Below are positions 1 through 6,069 of a DNA stretch of 6,314 nucleotides, one piece after another. The translations under genes were made by a program, and so were the position numbers. The stretch's first letter is position 1; the number at the start of each line of letters is the position of its first letter. This DNA is from Methanobacteriota archaeon (GTDB lineage Archaea; Thermoplasmatota; Poseidoniia; Poseidoniales; Thalassarchaeaceae): NCBI GenBank assembly GCA_002712575.1, contig PATZ01000038.1, positions 4,099 to 10,412 on the forward strand, in the 5' to 3' direction. The notes below the pieces were generated by a model. It saw only the letters and a list, made by a program, of their open reading frames with translations. It did not search any database and was not told the DNA's origin.

Positions 1-291
1 GTTCGAATATTTTGCCAGCCTGTAATCAGTTATTTCAGTACCCAAAGGATCGTCAATAGAATCATGAAATGCCATCCTAATAACTCGATTGCCATTTGCT
101 TCTGTATATTGAGGCATCCAAGAATCCACAGAAGCGCATACGTCACACCATGTTGCAGTGTATTGCTCCATAACTACTGAATATCCTCCTTTTTCGGACC
201 AATAACTATCTTCATCATCCTGAGCATTACTCGGATAACTAAGAAATAAAAACGTGATAATGAATATCATTAAACGGTGCGCGAATGCCAT
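1..291 (-). CDS. Secreted thioredoxin-like protein, C-terminus cut by the window edge
   Basis: The frame is open from an ATG at 291 to the left edge, giving 97 residues without a stop. The N-terminus is a clean signal peptide: a short basic n-region (AHR), a hydrophobic core at residues 8-19 (MIFIITFLFLSY) and a likely cleavage after SNA (residues 21-23), followed by an acidic mature start. Residues 38-52 then read VVMEQYTATWCDVC, a beta strand leading into a thioredoxin CxxC site with Cys49 and Cys52 and the usual preceding Trp48. The protein is probably a thiol-disulfide oxidoreductase or reductant carrier acting outside the cytoplasmic membrane, or anchored there by a segment not visible here. 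The cis-Pro loop lies beyond the edge, so redox direction cannot be judged. An in-frame ATG at 321 would add ten residues (MKGSTLGSFV); I prefer 291 because it gives a more typical signal peptide. The gene is divergent from rlmE. Confidence 0.8.
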   Translation of the reverse strand, partial: MAFAHRLMIFIITFLFLSYPSNAQDDEDSYWSEKGGYSVVMEQYTATWCDVCASVDSWMPQYTEANGNRVIRMAFHDSIDDPLGTEITDYRLAKYSN

Positions 292-347
292 TACAAATGA
301 CCCTAGGGTGCTTCCTTTCATAACCTAATGTCTTAGCGCCATTAACT
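292..347. promoter_or_regulatory. Compact divergent intergenic region with a possible shared TATA-like element
   Basis: Only 56 bases separate the preferred start of the secreted thioredoxin-like gene (291) from the rlmE start (348), so both core promoters must lie here or inside the genes. Neither start has a convincing Shine-Dalgarno, which suggests leaderless or near-leaderless transcripts, common in archaea. An AT-rich element, TTTCATAA at 316-323 (TTATGAAA on the other strand), is centred about 28 bases from each start codon, the distance expected between a TATA box and a leaderless start. It is a weak match to the archaeal TATA consensus, so this is a suggestion only. Confidence 0.25.
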
Positions 348-1097
348 ATGAGTAAGCGATGGTATCAAGAAAATCGCCGCGATCCATGGAGAAGAGAGGC
401 GCGTTCAAAGGGATATCGTGCCCGTTCAGCATACAAATTAAAGCAAATACAAGATAAATTTGGAATAATTAGGAAGGGAGATTCAGTCCTTGACGTAGGT
501 TGTCATCCGGGAGGATGGACGCAAGTAGCGGTCGAAGAAGTAGGAGAAAATGGATTTGTTTTGGGCGTGGATTTGTTATCTACCTCTCCGATAGAGGGCG
601 CTTCGATAATAATAGGAGATATTTCGGAGAATTCTACCTTAGAAGAAATTTCGAAACTCTTAGGAGAAAGAGATCTAAATACAGTAATTAGTGATATTTC
701 GCCAAAATTAACTGGCAGATATGATACAGATCAAGCAATATCCTTAGAATTGTCAACACTTGTAATGGATAAGGCAATGATGATACTAACTCCTGGAGGG
801 AATTTTGTTACAAAAATATTCCAAGGGACAGGGATTGAAGGTTTGATGAAGGCCGCAAAACAAAGATTCTCGAATGTGCAACGGTATGCCCCTACAGCAA
901 GCAGAAAATCGTCTTCAGAGACATATCTAATTTGTCAAAATAAATTACCGAGAGTCAAAGGAGGAGCCCAAGGGAAAACTGCTTATCAGCAAGTACAGGA
1001 ACATCTGGAAGAAATAGATGTACTAGTAAAAAATTCAGAAATGGATGAGACTCCCACGGTTAAAGGATTTAGAAGATTAAAGAAGAAAAACAATTAA
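348..1097 (+). CDS. rlmE: 23S rRNA (uridine-2'-O)-methyltransferase, RlmE/FtsJ family
   Basis: This 249-residue protein is an SAM-dependent 2'-O-ribose methyltransferase expected to modify the A-loop of 23S rRNA (U2552 in E. coli numbering) during large-subunit assembly. The N-terminus (KGYRARSAYKLKQI, residues 21-34) is the family's opening segment. The SAM-binding motif I is LDVGCHPGGWTQVA at 48-61. The K-D-K-E catalytic tetrad is complete: Lys30 (in SAYKL), Asp116 (in SDISP), Lys156 (in TKIFQG) and Glu191 (in SETYLI). The core ends near residue 200; the remaining roughly 45 residues form a charged tail with a basic end (RRLKKKNN), perhaps for RNA contact, and do not look like a full TRAM domain. 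Motif I carries Cys-His where many relatives have Ala-Ala before PGGW. The ATG at 348 matches the expected family N-terminus. The stop overlaps the stop of the convergent RND gene by 4 bases. Confident at family level; target nucleotide inferred. Confidence 0.95.
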   Translation: MSKRWYQENRRDPWRREARSKGYRARSAYKLKQIQDKFGIIRKGDSVLDVGCHPGGWTQVAVEEVGENGFVLGVDLLSTSPIEGASIIIGDISENSTLEEISKLLGERDLNTVISDISPKLTGRYDTDQAISLELSTLVMDKAMMILTPGGNFVTKIFQGTGIEGLMKAAKQRFSNVQRYAPTASRKSSSETYLICQNKLPRVKGGAQGKTAYQQVQEHLEEIDVLVKNSEMDETPTVKGFRRLKKKNN

Positions 1098-3667
1098 TGA
1101 TTTCCATTGCCATTACTTGTTCGGACTTCAGCTGCCAATAAACCAGGTAGTACCAGTAATGCCAATAATAATGAAAAGGCAACTGAAATAGCACTTACAA
1201 TGCCAAAATCTCTAATGACAGGGATTGGAGATAATAACAAAACCATGAAACCGCAAATCGTAGTTCCTGCTGAGATTAATAATGATGCCCCAGTAGTCAA
1301 GTACATATCCCTCATTGCAGGCCATATTTTCATCCCTTCTCTCCTATTTTCTTCAAATCTTCTCCATACATGTATGGAATAATCAATACCAAGACCTATG
1401 GTTAATGCTGTAATCATTATCGTTAAGACATTCCAGTTTATTCCCAATACAGCCATTGAACCTACTACCCATGACCCTGCTAAACCAACAGGTAAAATTA
1501 CAACTAATGATTGACCAAAACTTCTCGTGAGGATTACTAAGACTGCCAAAGAAACTGCAAGACTGATTGCAGTAGAATACAAGATAGAAGAAATTAATCC
1601 CGAAAGAACGTTTGAAAGAACTATTAGGTTTCCATCTAGATATGCATTACCTCCTATATCTTCTTCGATTATATTTACCTCCACTTGGAACTCTGTAGCA
1701 ATATTCCCTACTTCCGTACTTGATTCGGCTTCAACATCCACTCTTATTGACAAGAATTTAATTGCAGAATTTGATTCGTCAAGTGCAACATATAGTTCAG
1801 TTCTCTCTGCCCAAGACAGACCCCTTAATTGATCTCCAACGCTATCATTGGATAATAATTCAAGAACTGCTCCTGTTAAATCTCCGTGTTGAAAATTTTC
1901 TGTAGTTGCTATTTCATTTCCAAATAATTCTAAATTATTTCTTTCGCCAAACTCATCACTTTGTATCAACATATCTTTGAGTATTAGGTATAAACTATCA
2001 TAAGAAGGCCATTCATTACTTGAGCCGGATACCTGAGTCGATACAACTGAGGGTATTCTCGGAAGTGATTGATCGAATCCTCTTAATGAGGTTAGAATTC
2101 TTCTTTCGTCATTAAAAGATAGTTCATCATTGGATGGTTCTATCAAAATATTGACCGATTTCAAAGCATCAATTTCATAAGAATCATATATTTCATTTCT
2201 TACCTGCATTATTTCCATTTCATCTTCTGATAGGAAATCAGTTAATTCAAAACTAGTATCTAGTCCATTTTCAGCAACTACAACAGATCCAGTAGTTATC
2301 AAAACAACCATCAGTAGTACTCTAACCGTATTATTTCTTTGAAAATCGGTAGCCTTGTCTGCAATATAGTCAAGTTTTATGCCACGTGAATGAGTTTCTC
2401 CAGTTATTTTTTCCACTACGACATGTACCGCTCCAACTGTTACAGTACTCGCAATAAAGGCTGAAACAACACCTAATGCTAATGTAAATCCAAAGGCCTG
2501 TAGAGGTGGCAAAGGAGAGAAAGAATTTGCCAAGAATGCAAATACAGTAGTTACTACAGCAAGTGATAATGCCATTCTTATTTTCATAAAAGATTGTATC
2601 CAAGCTGTTGCTGCACTATTAGTTTTAGATCGTGCTTTGTCATAACCGGTTTGTAAATGTATAGAGTAATCAATGCCAAGTCCCAATACAACCGGGGCTA
2701 CGGCTACTTCTAGGATTGTAAATCCAAATCCCAACATAGAGATAATTCCATAAGTCCATACCAAAGATGCTGAAAGGCCAAGAAGAGGTGCTGCTACCAT
2801 CATAAATGACCTAAAGGTAACGGCAAGAAGAAGAACGACTATCAAAATTGCTAAAATGAATAAATATATCAAATTATCAAGTGTGGACTCATTGATATCA
2901 TTGCTTATTAATGAATCAGAAATTACGCCATACTCAAGCGGTTCATTAGAAGAATCATCACTATCATGACTCAACATATCTCTAATTGCATCAGCATATT
3001 TGAGATTTTCATTTTCATCTAAATTACCATTCATTTCTATAATCCATAGAGTACTCGATGCATGAGGTAATGGATTACCATTTCCATCGAGTAGCCAATC
3101 GCATAAAGATTCAAAATCAAAATCTTGATGCAACATTACCGAGGATGCAAAAGATGCATATGCTACATTTTCTTCATCATTTGAAAATGAAGATTCGCAG
3201 TTCTCATTATTGACAAATACAGAATTGAGTAAATCCTGCCAATCATCAAAATCATATAAAGAACCGGAATAATTACTTTGTTCAATTGCTCTTTCTAGGA
3301 TATCAGCAGCATTAAGTTGAGATTTGATAAAATTTCCATTAGATTCAGAATAATTCTGTATTATTAAAAAATCTGTATTGAGCTGTTGTAATGCGCCAAT
3401 TTCAAGAACACTTGAATCATCCTGACTTGTTTCAATATTGATGTAAATAAGTTCTCCAGATTGTGTAATTTCATTGTAAATAGTAGATTTAGCCTCATCA
3501 TATTCAGTATTTGGAGCAAATGAAGATAAATCAGTAGAAAAATTTGGCAAAGGAGAAAGGAAACTAGCTAGTAAAATTGTGGCTAAAACACTTATTACGA
3601 CTATTGGAAGAGCCATTTTTTCAAAAAGTTCAGAAAACTTTTCCGACGGTTGGTCAGCACCTTCCAT
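1094..3667 (-). CDS. RND/MMPL-superfamily membrane protein (predicted exporter)
   Basis: From the ATG at 3667 this is an 857-residue protein with the two-fold repeated RND architecture. TM1 is near residues 19-38, followed by a roughly 225-residue extracytoplasmic loop, then a five-helix bundle (about 265-420). The second half repeats this: TM7 near 447-466, a loop of about 220 residues, and a bundle from 689 to 845. Each bundle carries the same signature, GLGIDYSIH, at 329-337 and 758-766; the paired aspartates (Asp333, Asp762) are candidate proton-relay residues. This resembles the archaeal MMPL/HAE3-type group, whose substrates (often lipids or hydrophobic molecules) are poorly known, so none is assigned. 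The loops are rich in Asp, Glu, Asn and Ser, and the first holds Cys157 and Cys189. The frame stays open 40 codons upstream to an ATG at 3787, but that start would overlap the beginning of divergent rpoL, and the extra stretch resembles translated intergenic DNA. It appears to be a single-gene unit. Confidence 0.9.
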   Translation of the reverse strand: MEGADQPSEKFSELFEKMALPIVVISVLATILLASFLSPLPNFSTDLSSFAPNTEYDEAKSTIYNEITQSGELIYINIETSQDDSSVLEIGALQQLNTDFLIIQNYSESNGNFIKSQLNAADILERAIEQSNYSGSLYDFDDWQDLLNSVFVNNENCESSFSNDEENVAYASFASSVMLHQDFDFESLCDWLLDGNGNPLPHASSTLWIIEMNGNLDENENLKYADAIRDMLSHDSDDSSNEPLEYGVISDSLISNDINESTLDNLIYLFILAILIVVLLLAVTFRSFMMVAAPLLGLSASLVWTYGIISMLGFGFTILEVAVAPVVLGLGIDYSIHLQTGYDKARSKTNSAATAWIQSFMKIRMALSLAVVTTVFAFLANSFSPLPPLQAFGFTLALGVVSAFIASTVTVGAVHVVVEKITGETHSRGIKLDYIADKATDFQRNNTVRVLLMVVLITTGSVVVAENGLDTSFELTDFLSEDEMEIMQVRNEIYDSYEIDALKSVNILIEPSNDELSFNDERRILTSLRGFDQSLPRIPSVVSTQVSGSSNEWPSYDSLYLILKDMLIQSDEFGERNNLELFGNEIATTENFQHGDLTGAVLELLSNDSVGDQLRGLSWAERTELYVALDESNSAIKFLSIRVDVEAESSTEVGNIATEFQVEVNIIEEDIGGNAYLDGNLIVLSNVLSGLISSILYSTAISLAVSLAVLVILTRSFGQSLVVILPVGLAGSWVVGSMAVLGINWNVLTIMITALTIGLGIDYSIHVWRRFEENRREGMKIWPAMRDMYLTTGASLLISAGTTICGFMVLLLSPIPVIRDFGIVSAISVAFSLLLALLVLPGLLAAEVRTSNGNGNH

Positions 3668-3776
3668 GCTTCCCGCTGAGGATGCTGATGTATAACTTAG
3701 GGTCAATATGAATCGAAGATTGGCAATAATGACATGAAAGGACTCAAAAAGGAGAGGCAGGTCGAAAGGTCGTCTT
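3668..3776. promoter_or_regulatory. Divergent promoter region between the RND gene and rpoL
   Basis: This 109-base stretch must carry promoters for both directions. On the minus strand, AGTTATACA (about 3689-3697) is centred about 26 bases upstream of the ATG at 3667, where a TATA box would sit for a leaderless transcript; this supports the shorter start of the RND gene. On the plus strand the last 35 bases before rpoL are purine-rich, and AAGGT at 3767-3771 lies about 5 bases before the ATG at 3777 as a modest Shine-Dalgarno. No clear TATA element for rpoL could be picked out by eye. Confidence 0.4.
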
Positions 3777-4034
3777 ATGCCAATCAAAGTATTGAAAAAT
3801 GAAGGTCGAGAATTGAGAGTTAGAATAACTGGAGAAAGTCACACAACATTACAAATGTTCAGGTCAAGACTTAATGGTAGTAAAGATGTTGAATATGCAA
3901 ATTACTTTCAAAATCATCCTGATTTAGATGATCCGGAGATATTCATAAGAACGGAAAAGGGAAAAAAGGCTGAGAAAGTATTTAAAGATCTTTGTAAAGA
4001 ATTGAGTAAAGAAATTTCCAACATAAAACTTTGA
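3777..4034 (+). CDS. rpoL: DNA-directed RNA polymerase subunit Rpo11 (RpoL)
   Basis: This 85-residue protein is the archaeal counterpart of eukaryotic Rpb11 and of one bacterial alpha N-terminal domain. It forms a heterodimer with Rpo3 (RpoD) that nucleates RNA polymerase assembly. Diagnostic segments are GESHTTLQMFRSRL at 19-32 (family pattern GExHTxxNxLR) and NHPDLDDPEIFIRT at 46-59 (family pattern HPxxxxPxxxIxT). A charged C-terminal helix (about 61-82, KKAEKVFKDLCKEL) matches the dimerisation helix. The length is a little under the usual 90-100 residues, and the protein is complete at both ends. Family members usually have Asn after the GExHTxx motif; here the position is Gln26 (TTLQMFR). 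truD follows after 12 bases on the same strand, so the two are probably co-transcribed. Confidence 0.95.
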   Translation: MPIKVLKNEGRELRVRITGESHTTLQMFRSRLNGSKDVEYANYFQNHPDLDDPEIFIRTEKGKKAEKVFKDLCKELSKEISNIKL

Positions 4035-4042
4035 GGCGGTGA
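4035..4042 (+). promoter_or_regulatory. Strong Shine-Dalgarno for truD that fixes its TTG start
   Basis: GGCGGTGA matches the archaeal anti-Shine-Dalgarno complement GGAGGTGA at seven of eight positions. It starts immediately after the rpoL stop codon and ends 4 bases before the TTG at 4047. It is the best ribosome-binding site in the window, and it supports both the non-ATG start of truD and translation from a shared rpoL-truD transcript. Confidence 0.75.
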
Positions 4043-4046
4043 AGTC

Positions 4047-5441
4047 TTGAAAGATAGCTCTCTAGAAGGGCGTCTAGGCTTATCTGAATGGACATCCGAT
4101 AATGATGGCATTGGAGGAATATTAAAAGCTAGAGTTGAGGATTTCAGAGTAGAGGAAATATCAAAAATACCTGCTCTAGATCCCAAAGGTCGGTTTACAG
4201 TGGCTAGGATAACCATGGTCAATTGGGAAACGAATAGATTTTTGAAAAGGCTATCCAAAGCGTGTGGAATAAGTAGGAACAGGATTTTCTCATCAGGTAT
4301 GAAAGATAAAAGAGCAGTTACAACACAGATAGTAGTAATAGATTCTCCTCTGTACAAAGTTGAAAAAATAAAAATTCCAGACAGTACAATAGAGATTTTG
4401 GGGAGAACACATCAAAAAATTGGCATGAGTGATCACGATGGAAATAGATTTACAATTACTGTTCGCGGATGTTGTGACTCTGAAGGACTCCCACTAGATG
4501 GCAAAGAAGCAATGAAGAGAGTTAAAAAAATTAGAGAAGATATGACGGCAAAACTTGGTGCGGATGCATTTCCCAACTGGATAGGGCCACAAAGATTTGG
4601 TTCAACTAGACCTGTAACTCCAGAAGTAGGTAGAGCTGTTGTTAATGGAGATTACAAAAAGGCAATTGACCTTTACTTAGGAATGGAGGGGAAAAATGCC
4701 AATCAAGATGTTGTACAATTTAGAAGAATGTGGAGAGAAACGGGAGACATAAAGGCATGCCTAGAAATAATTCCTGAACATCTTGGTTATGAAAGAAATA
4801 TATTAGAAAAGTTACAAGAGAAGCCTGAAGATTATGTGGCTGCTTTCATGGCTCTACCAAATTCTTTACAATTACTCACTGTACATTCAGTTCAATCCTT
4901 GACATTTAATTATTCATTGAGAGGAAGAATGAAGGAAAATTTGCCAATAATTCACCCAACTCTGGGAGACATTGTAGCACCTGTAAATCCTAATGGAAGA
5001 ATTGATGCAGGAAAAATGGCATATGTTTCAGAAACTAATCTTGAAAGATGTAAAAGAAACTGTGAATCTAGCAGATTGGTAGTTACCGGGCCTTTACCGG
5101 GATTAGATTCCCCAATGGCTAAAGAAAATCCAGGAATGATAGAAAGCAAAGCATTGAAGGAAAGTAAGCTTGACAAAGTGGATTGGAGGATTGAAAAAAT
5201 ACCAAGATTGACATCTTCTGGAACTAGGAGGCCACTTTCAGTATTTTTCAGAGATTTTAGCGTCAGTGAGGCCTCAGAAGTTGGCGATCTAACTTCCAGT
5301 CGTTGGATAGAAGGAAATAGAGAAGGAGATAGATGGAATCCTGACGGGGCGTGCCTAAAACTGAAATTTTCCCTTCCTCCTGGGACATATGCTACAGTAT
5401 TGATGAGAGAATTTATGAAATCACCATTGGACCATTACTAG
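4047..5441 (+). CDS. truD: tRNA pseudouridine(13) synthase TruD
   Basis: This 464-residue protein isomerises uridine to pseudouridine at tRNA position 13; the archaeal/eukaryal branch (Pus7-like) can also act on other RNAs. The N-terminus carries the family opening GIGGILKARVEDFRVEEI (21-38). The catalytic motif is SSGMKDKRAVT (82-92) with nucleophile Asp87. The second signature, FPNWIGPQRFGS (175-186), matches the TruD FPNYFGxQRFG motif. The region from about 190 to 390 holds the TRUD insertion domain, which contacts tRNA. The C-terminal motif LPPGTYATVLMREF (443-456) closes the catalytic fold. The size is normal for the archaeal family and both ends are intact. The start is TTG, accepted because of the strong Shine-Dalgarno just upstream and because the next signature follows at the usual distance. 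The gene is downstream of rpoL and converges on the EF-1 beta gene. Confidence 0.95.
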   Translation: MKDSSLEGRLGLSEWTSDNDGIGGILKARVEDFRVEEISKIPALDPKGRFTVARITMVNWETNRFLKRLSKACGISRNRIFSSGMKDKRAVTTQIVVIDSPLYKVEKIKIPDSTIEILGRTHQKIGMSDHDGNRFTITVRGCCDSEGLPLDGKEAMKRVKKIREDMTAKLGADAFPNWIGPQRFGSTRPVTPEVGRAVVNGDYKKAIDLYLGMEGKNANQDVVQFRRMWRETGDIKACLEIIPEHLGYERNILEKLQEKPEDYVAAFMALPNSLQLLTVHSVQSLTFNYSLRGRMKENLPIIHPTLGDIVAPVNPNGRIDAGKMAYVSETNLERCKRNCESSRLVVTGPLPGLDSPMAKENPGMIESKALKESKLDKVDWRIEKIPRLTSSGTRRPLSVFFRDFSVSEASEVGDLTSSRWIEGNREGDRWNPDGACLKLKFSLPPGTYATVLMREFMKSPLDHY

Positions 5442-5462
5442 TGAAAATAGTTTTGCAACTAA

Positions 5463-5729
5463 TCAAAGTCGTCCCATCTCTAAAGTCTCTATCTGACTTA
5501 CTAAAGGATTGAGTGATCGAATTTTATCTTCAAAACCATCAACTATCCCTTCTCCTTCTCCTAAGACTGCTTGAACTTCAATGAACATCATTCCAAAGGC
5601 AAGTGGTTTAATCTCCACCATTTGAACTTCGGGTAAATTATCTATTAAACCAGCTATTCCTTCGTAATCCGGCATTTCATTTTCTGGCTGATCCATAGTA
5701 ACCTTGTATTTAACAACAACTTGTCCCAT
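5463..5729 (-). CDS. ef1b: Translation elongation factor EF-1 beta (aEF1B)
   Basis: This 88-residue protein is the guanine nucleotide exchange factor that releases GDP from EF-1A (aEF1A) during elongation. It is the minimal archaeal form, equal to the C-terminal exchange domain of eukaryotic eEF1B alpha. Family landmarks are the start MGQVVVKYKV, the central VEIKPLAFGMMFIEVQAVL (38-56, matching the family's IxxxPIAFGL segment), and the end IETLEMGRL. The true start is the ATG at 5729, with AGGT at 5736-5739 as a modest Shine-Dalgarno. The frame is open 25 codons further upstream to 5804, but that stretch lies inside the zinc-ribbon gene and has no family similarity. The gene follows the zinc ribbon after 17 bases on the same strand, an arrangement seen in many archaea, and is presumably co-transcribed with it. 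Confidence 0.95.
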   Translation of the reverse strand: MGQVVVKYKVTMDQPENEMPDYEGIAGLIDNLPEVQMVEIKPLAFGMMFIEVQAVLGEGEGIVDGFEDKIRSLNPLVSQIETLEMGRL

Positions 5730-5746
5730 ACTATAACCTACTTTTT

Positions 5747-5914
5747 TTAAGGGCCTGTAAAAGCACAATCTGGACAAATATACTTGATTCCTTGTACTCT
5801 GCATTGTTCGCTACGGCCTATGACATATCCACATTCTGGACACTTGAAGGTCGTATCCCGATTACTAACTAGTGGCACTCCAGATGAAGTACAGACTCGG
5901 GTTTTTCCTACCAT
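5747..5914 (-). CDS. Small zinc-ribbon protein (CPxCG type, HVO_2753-like), upstream of EF-1 beta
   Basis: This 55-residue protein starts at the ATG at 5914, preceded by the Shine-Dalgarno-like AGAGGAT (5920-5926). It matches the small archaeal zinc-finger family usually encoded beside EF-1 beta. The order of landmarks is conserved: CTSSG near the start, FKCPECG (23-29), QCRVQG (37-42) and a terminal YICPDCAFTGP (45-55). Relatives have four CxxC knuckles forming two zinc sites. Here the second (Cys25/Cys28) and fourth (Cys47/Cys50) are complete, but the first keeps only Cys8 (position 11 is Ser) and the third keeps only Cys38 (position 35 is Ser). That leaves six of eight cysteines, probably one intact zinc site. 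The biochemical role is unknown; its neighbour suggests a link to translation. The family call rests on recalled pattern and context, with no alignment run. Confidence 0.85.
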   Translation of the reverse strand: MVGKTRVCTSSGVPLVSNRDTTFKCPECGYVIGRSEQCRVQGIKYICPDCAFTGP

Positions 5915-6069
5915 CGACAATCCTCTGTGTGCCCGCCGAGCGATGCCCCCTTTTTAGCGTTGATTGAAATACATGAGGAAAAAAATTGAATAGTTTTTAG
6001 TAAAATATAGACTGAAAATCGAACTGAAATTATGTTTTGTAAGAGAAAAATATAGATTATTTTAAAGAT
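5915..6069 (-). promoter_or_regulatory. AT-rich spacer: probable promoter of the zinc-ribbon/EF-1 beta pair and terminator of the upstream gene
   Basis: This 155-base spacer reads with the minus-strand genes. Just downstream of the stop at 6070 the minus strand contains a T-rich stretch (CTATATTTTTC, about 6046-6056) that could act as an archaeal U-tract terminator. Further on are CTATATTTTA (6001-6010), a possible TATA element, and a run of seven T (5979-5985). The last roughly 40 bases before the zinc-ribbon start turn sharply GC-rich (around 5928-5952), as expected of a transcribed leader rather than a promoter. Individual elements were judged by eye and are uncertain. Confidence 0.35.

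Noticed and set aside
1363..1378. A 16-base perfect palindrome, TCCATACATGTATGGA, a possible regulator-binding site.
   Set aside because: It lies inside the RND coding sequence and encodes part of the conserved signature region (SIHVW). A palindrome of this length can occur by chance in a window this size, and no promoter is near.
1107..1832. Plus-strand open frames of about 90-100 codons opposite the RND gene.
   Set aside because: They are antisense to conserved RND segments and have no recognisable domain or ribosome-binding site.
1376..2690. Similar DNA words (around TAATCAATRCCAAG) near 1380 and 2670, suggesting a repeat.
   Set aside because: They encode the GIDYS signature in the two homologous halves of the RND protein, so ancient internal duplication explains them.
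3914..4357. A 147-codon minus-strand open frame opposite rpoL and truD.
   Set aside because: It lies across two well-recognised genes and their junction, and its translation has no family signature; it is a shadow of the real coding frames.
5928..5952. A GC-rich patch upstream of the zinc ribbon that might be a hairpin or small RNA.
   Set aside because: No good inverted repeat could be paired by eye; it more likely reflects the transcribed leader of the gene.
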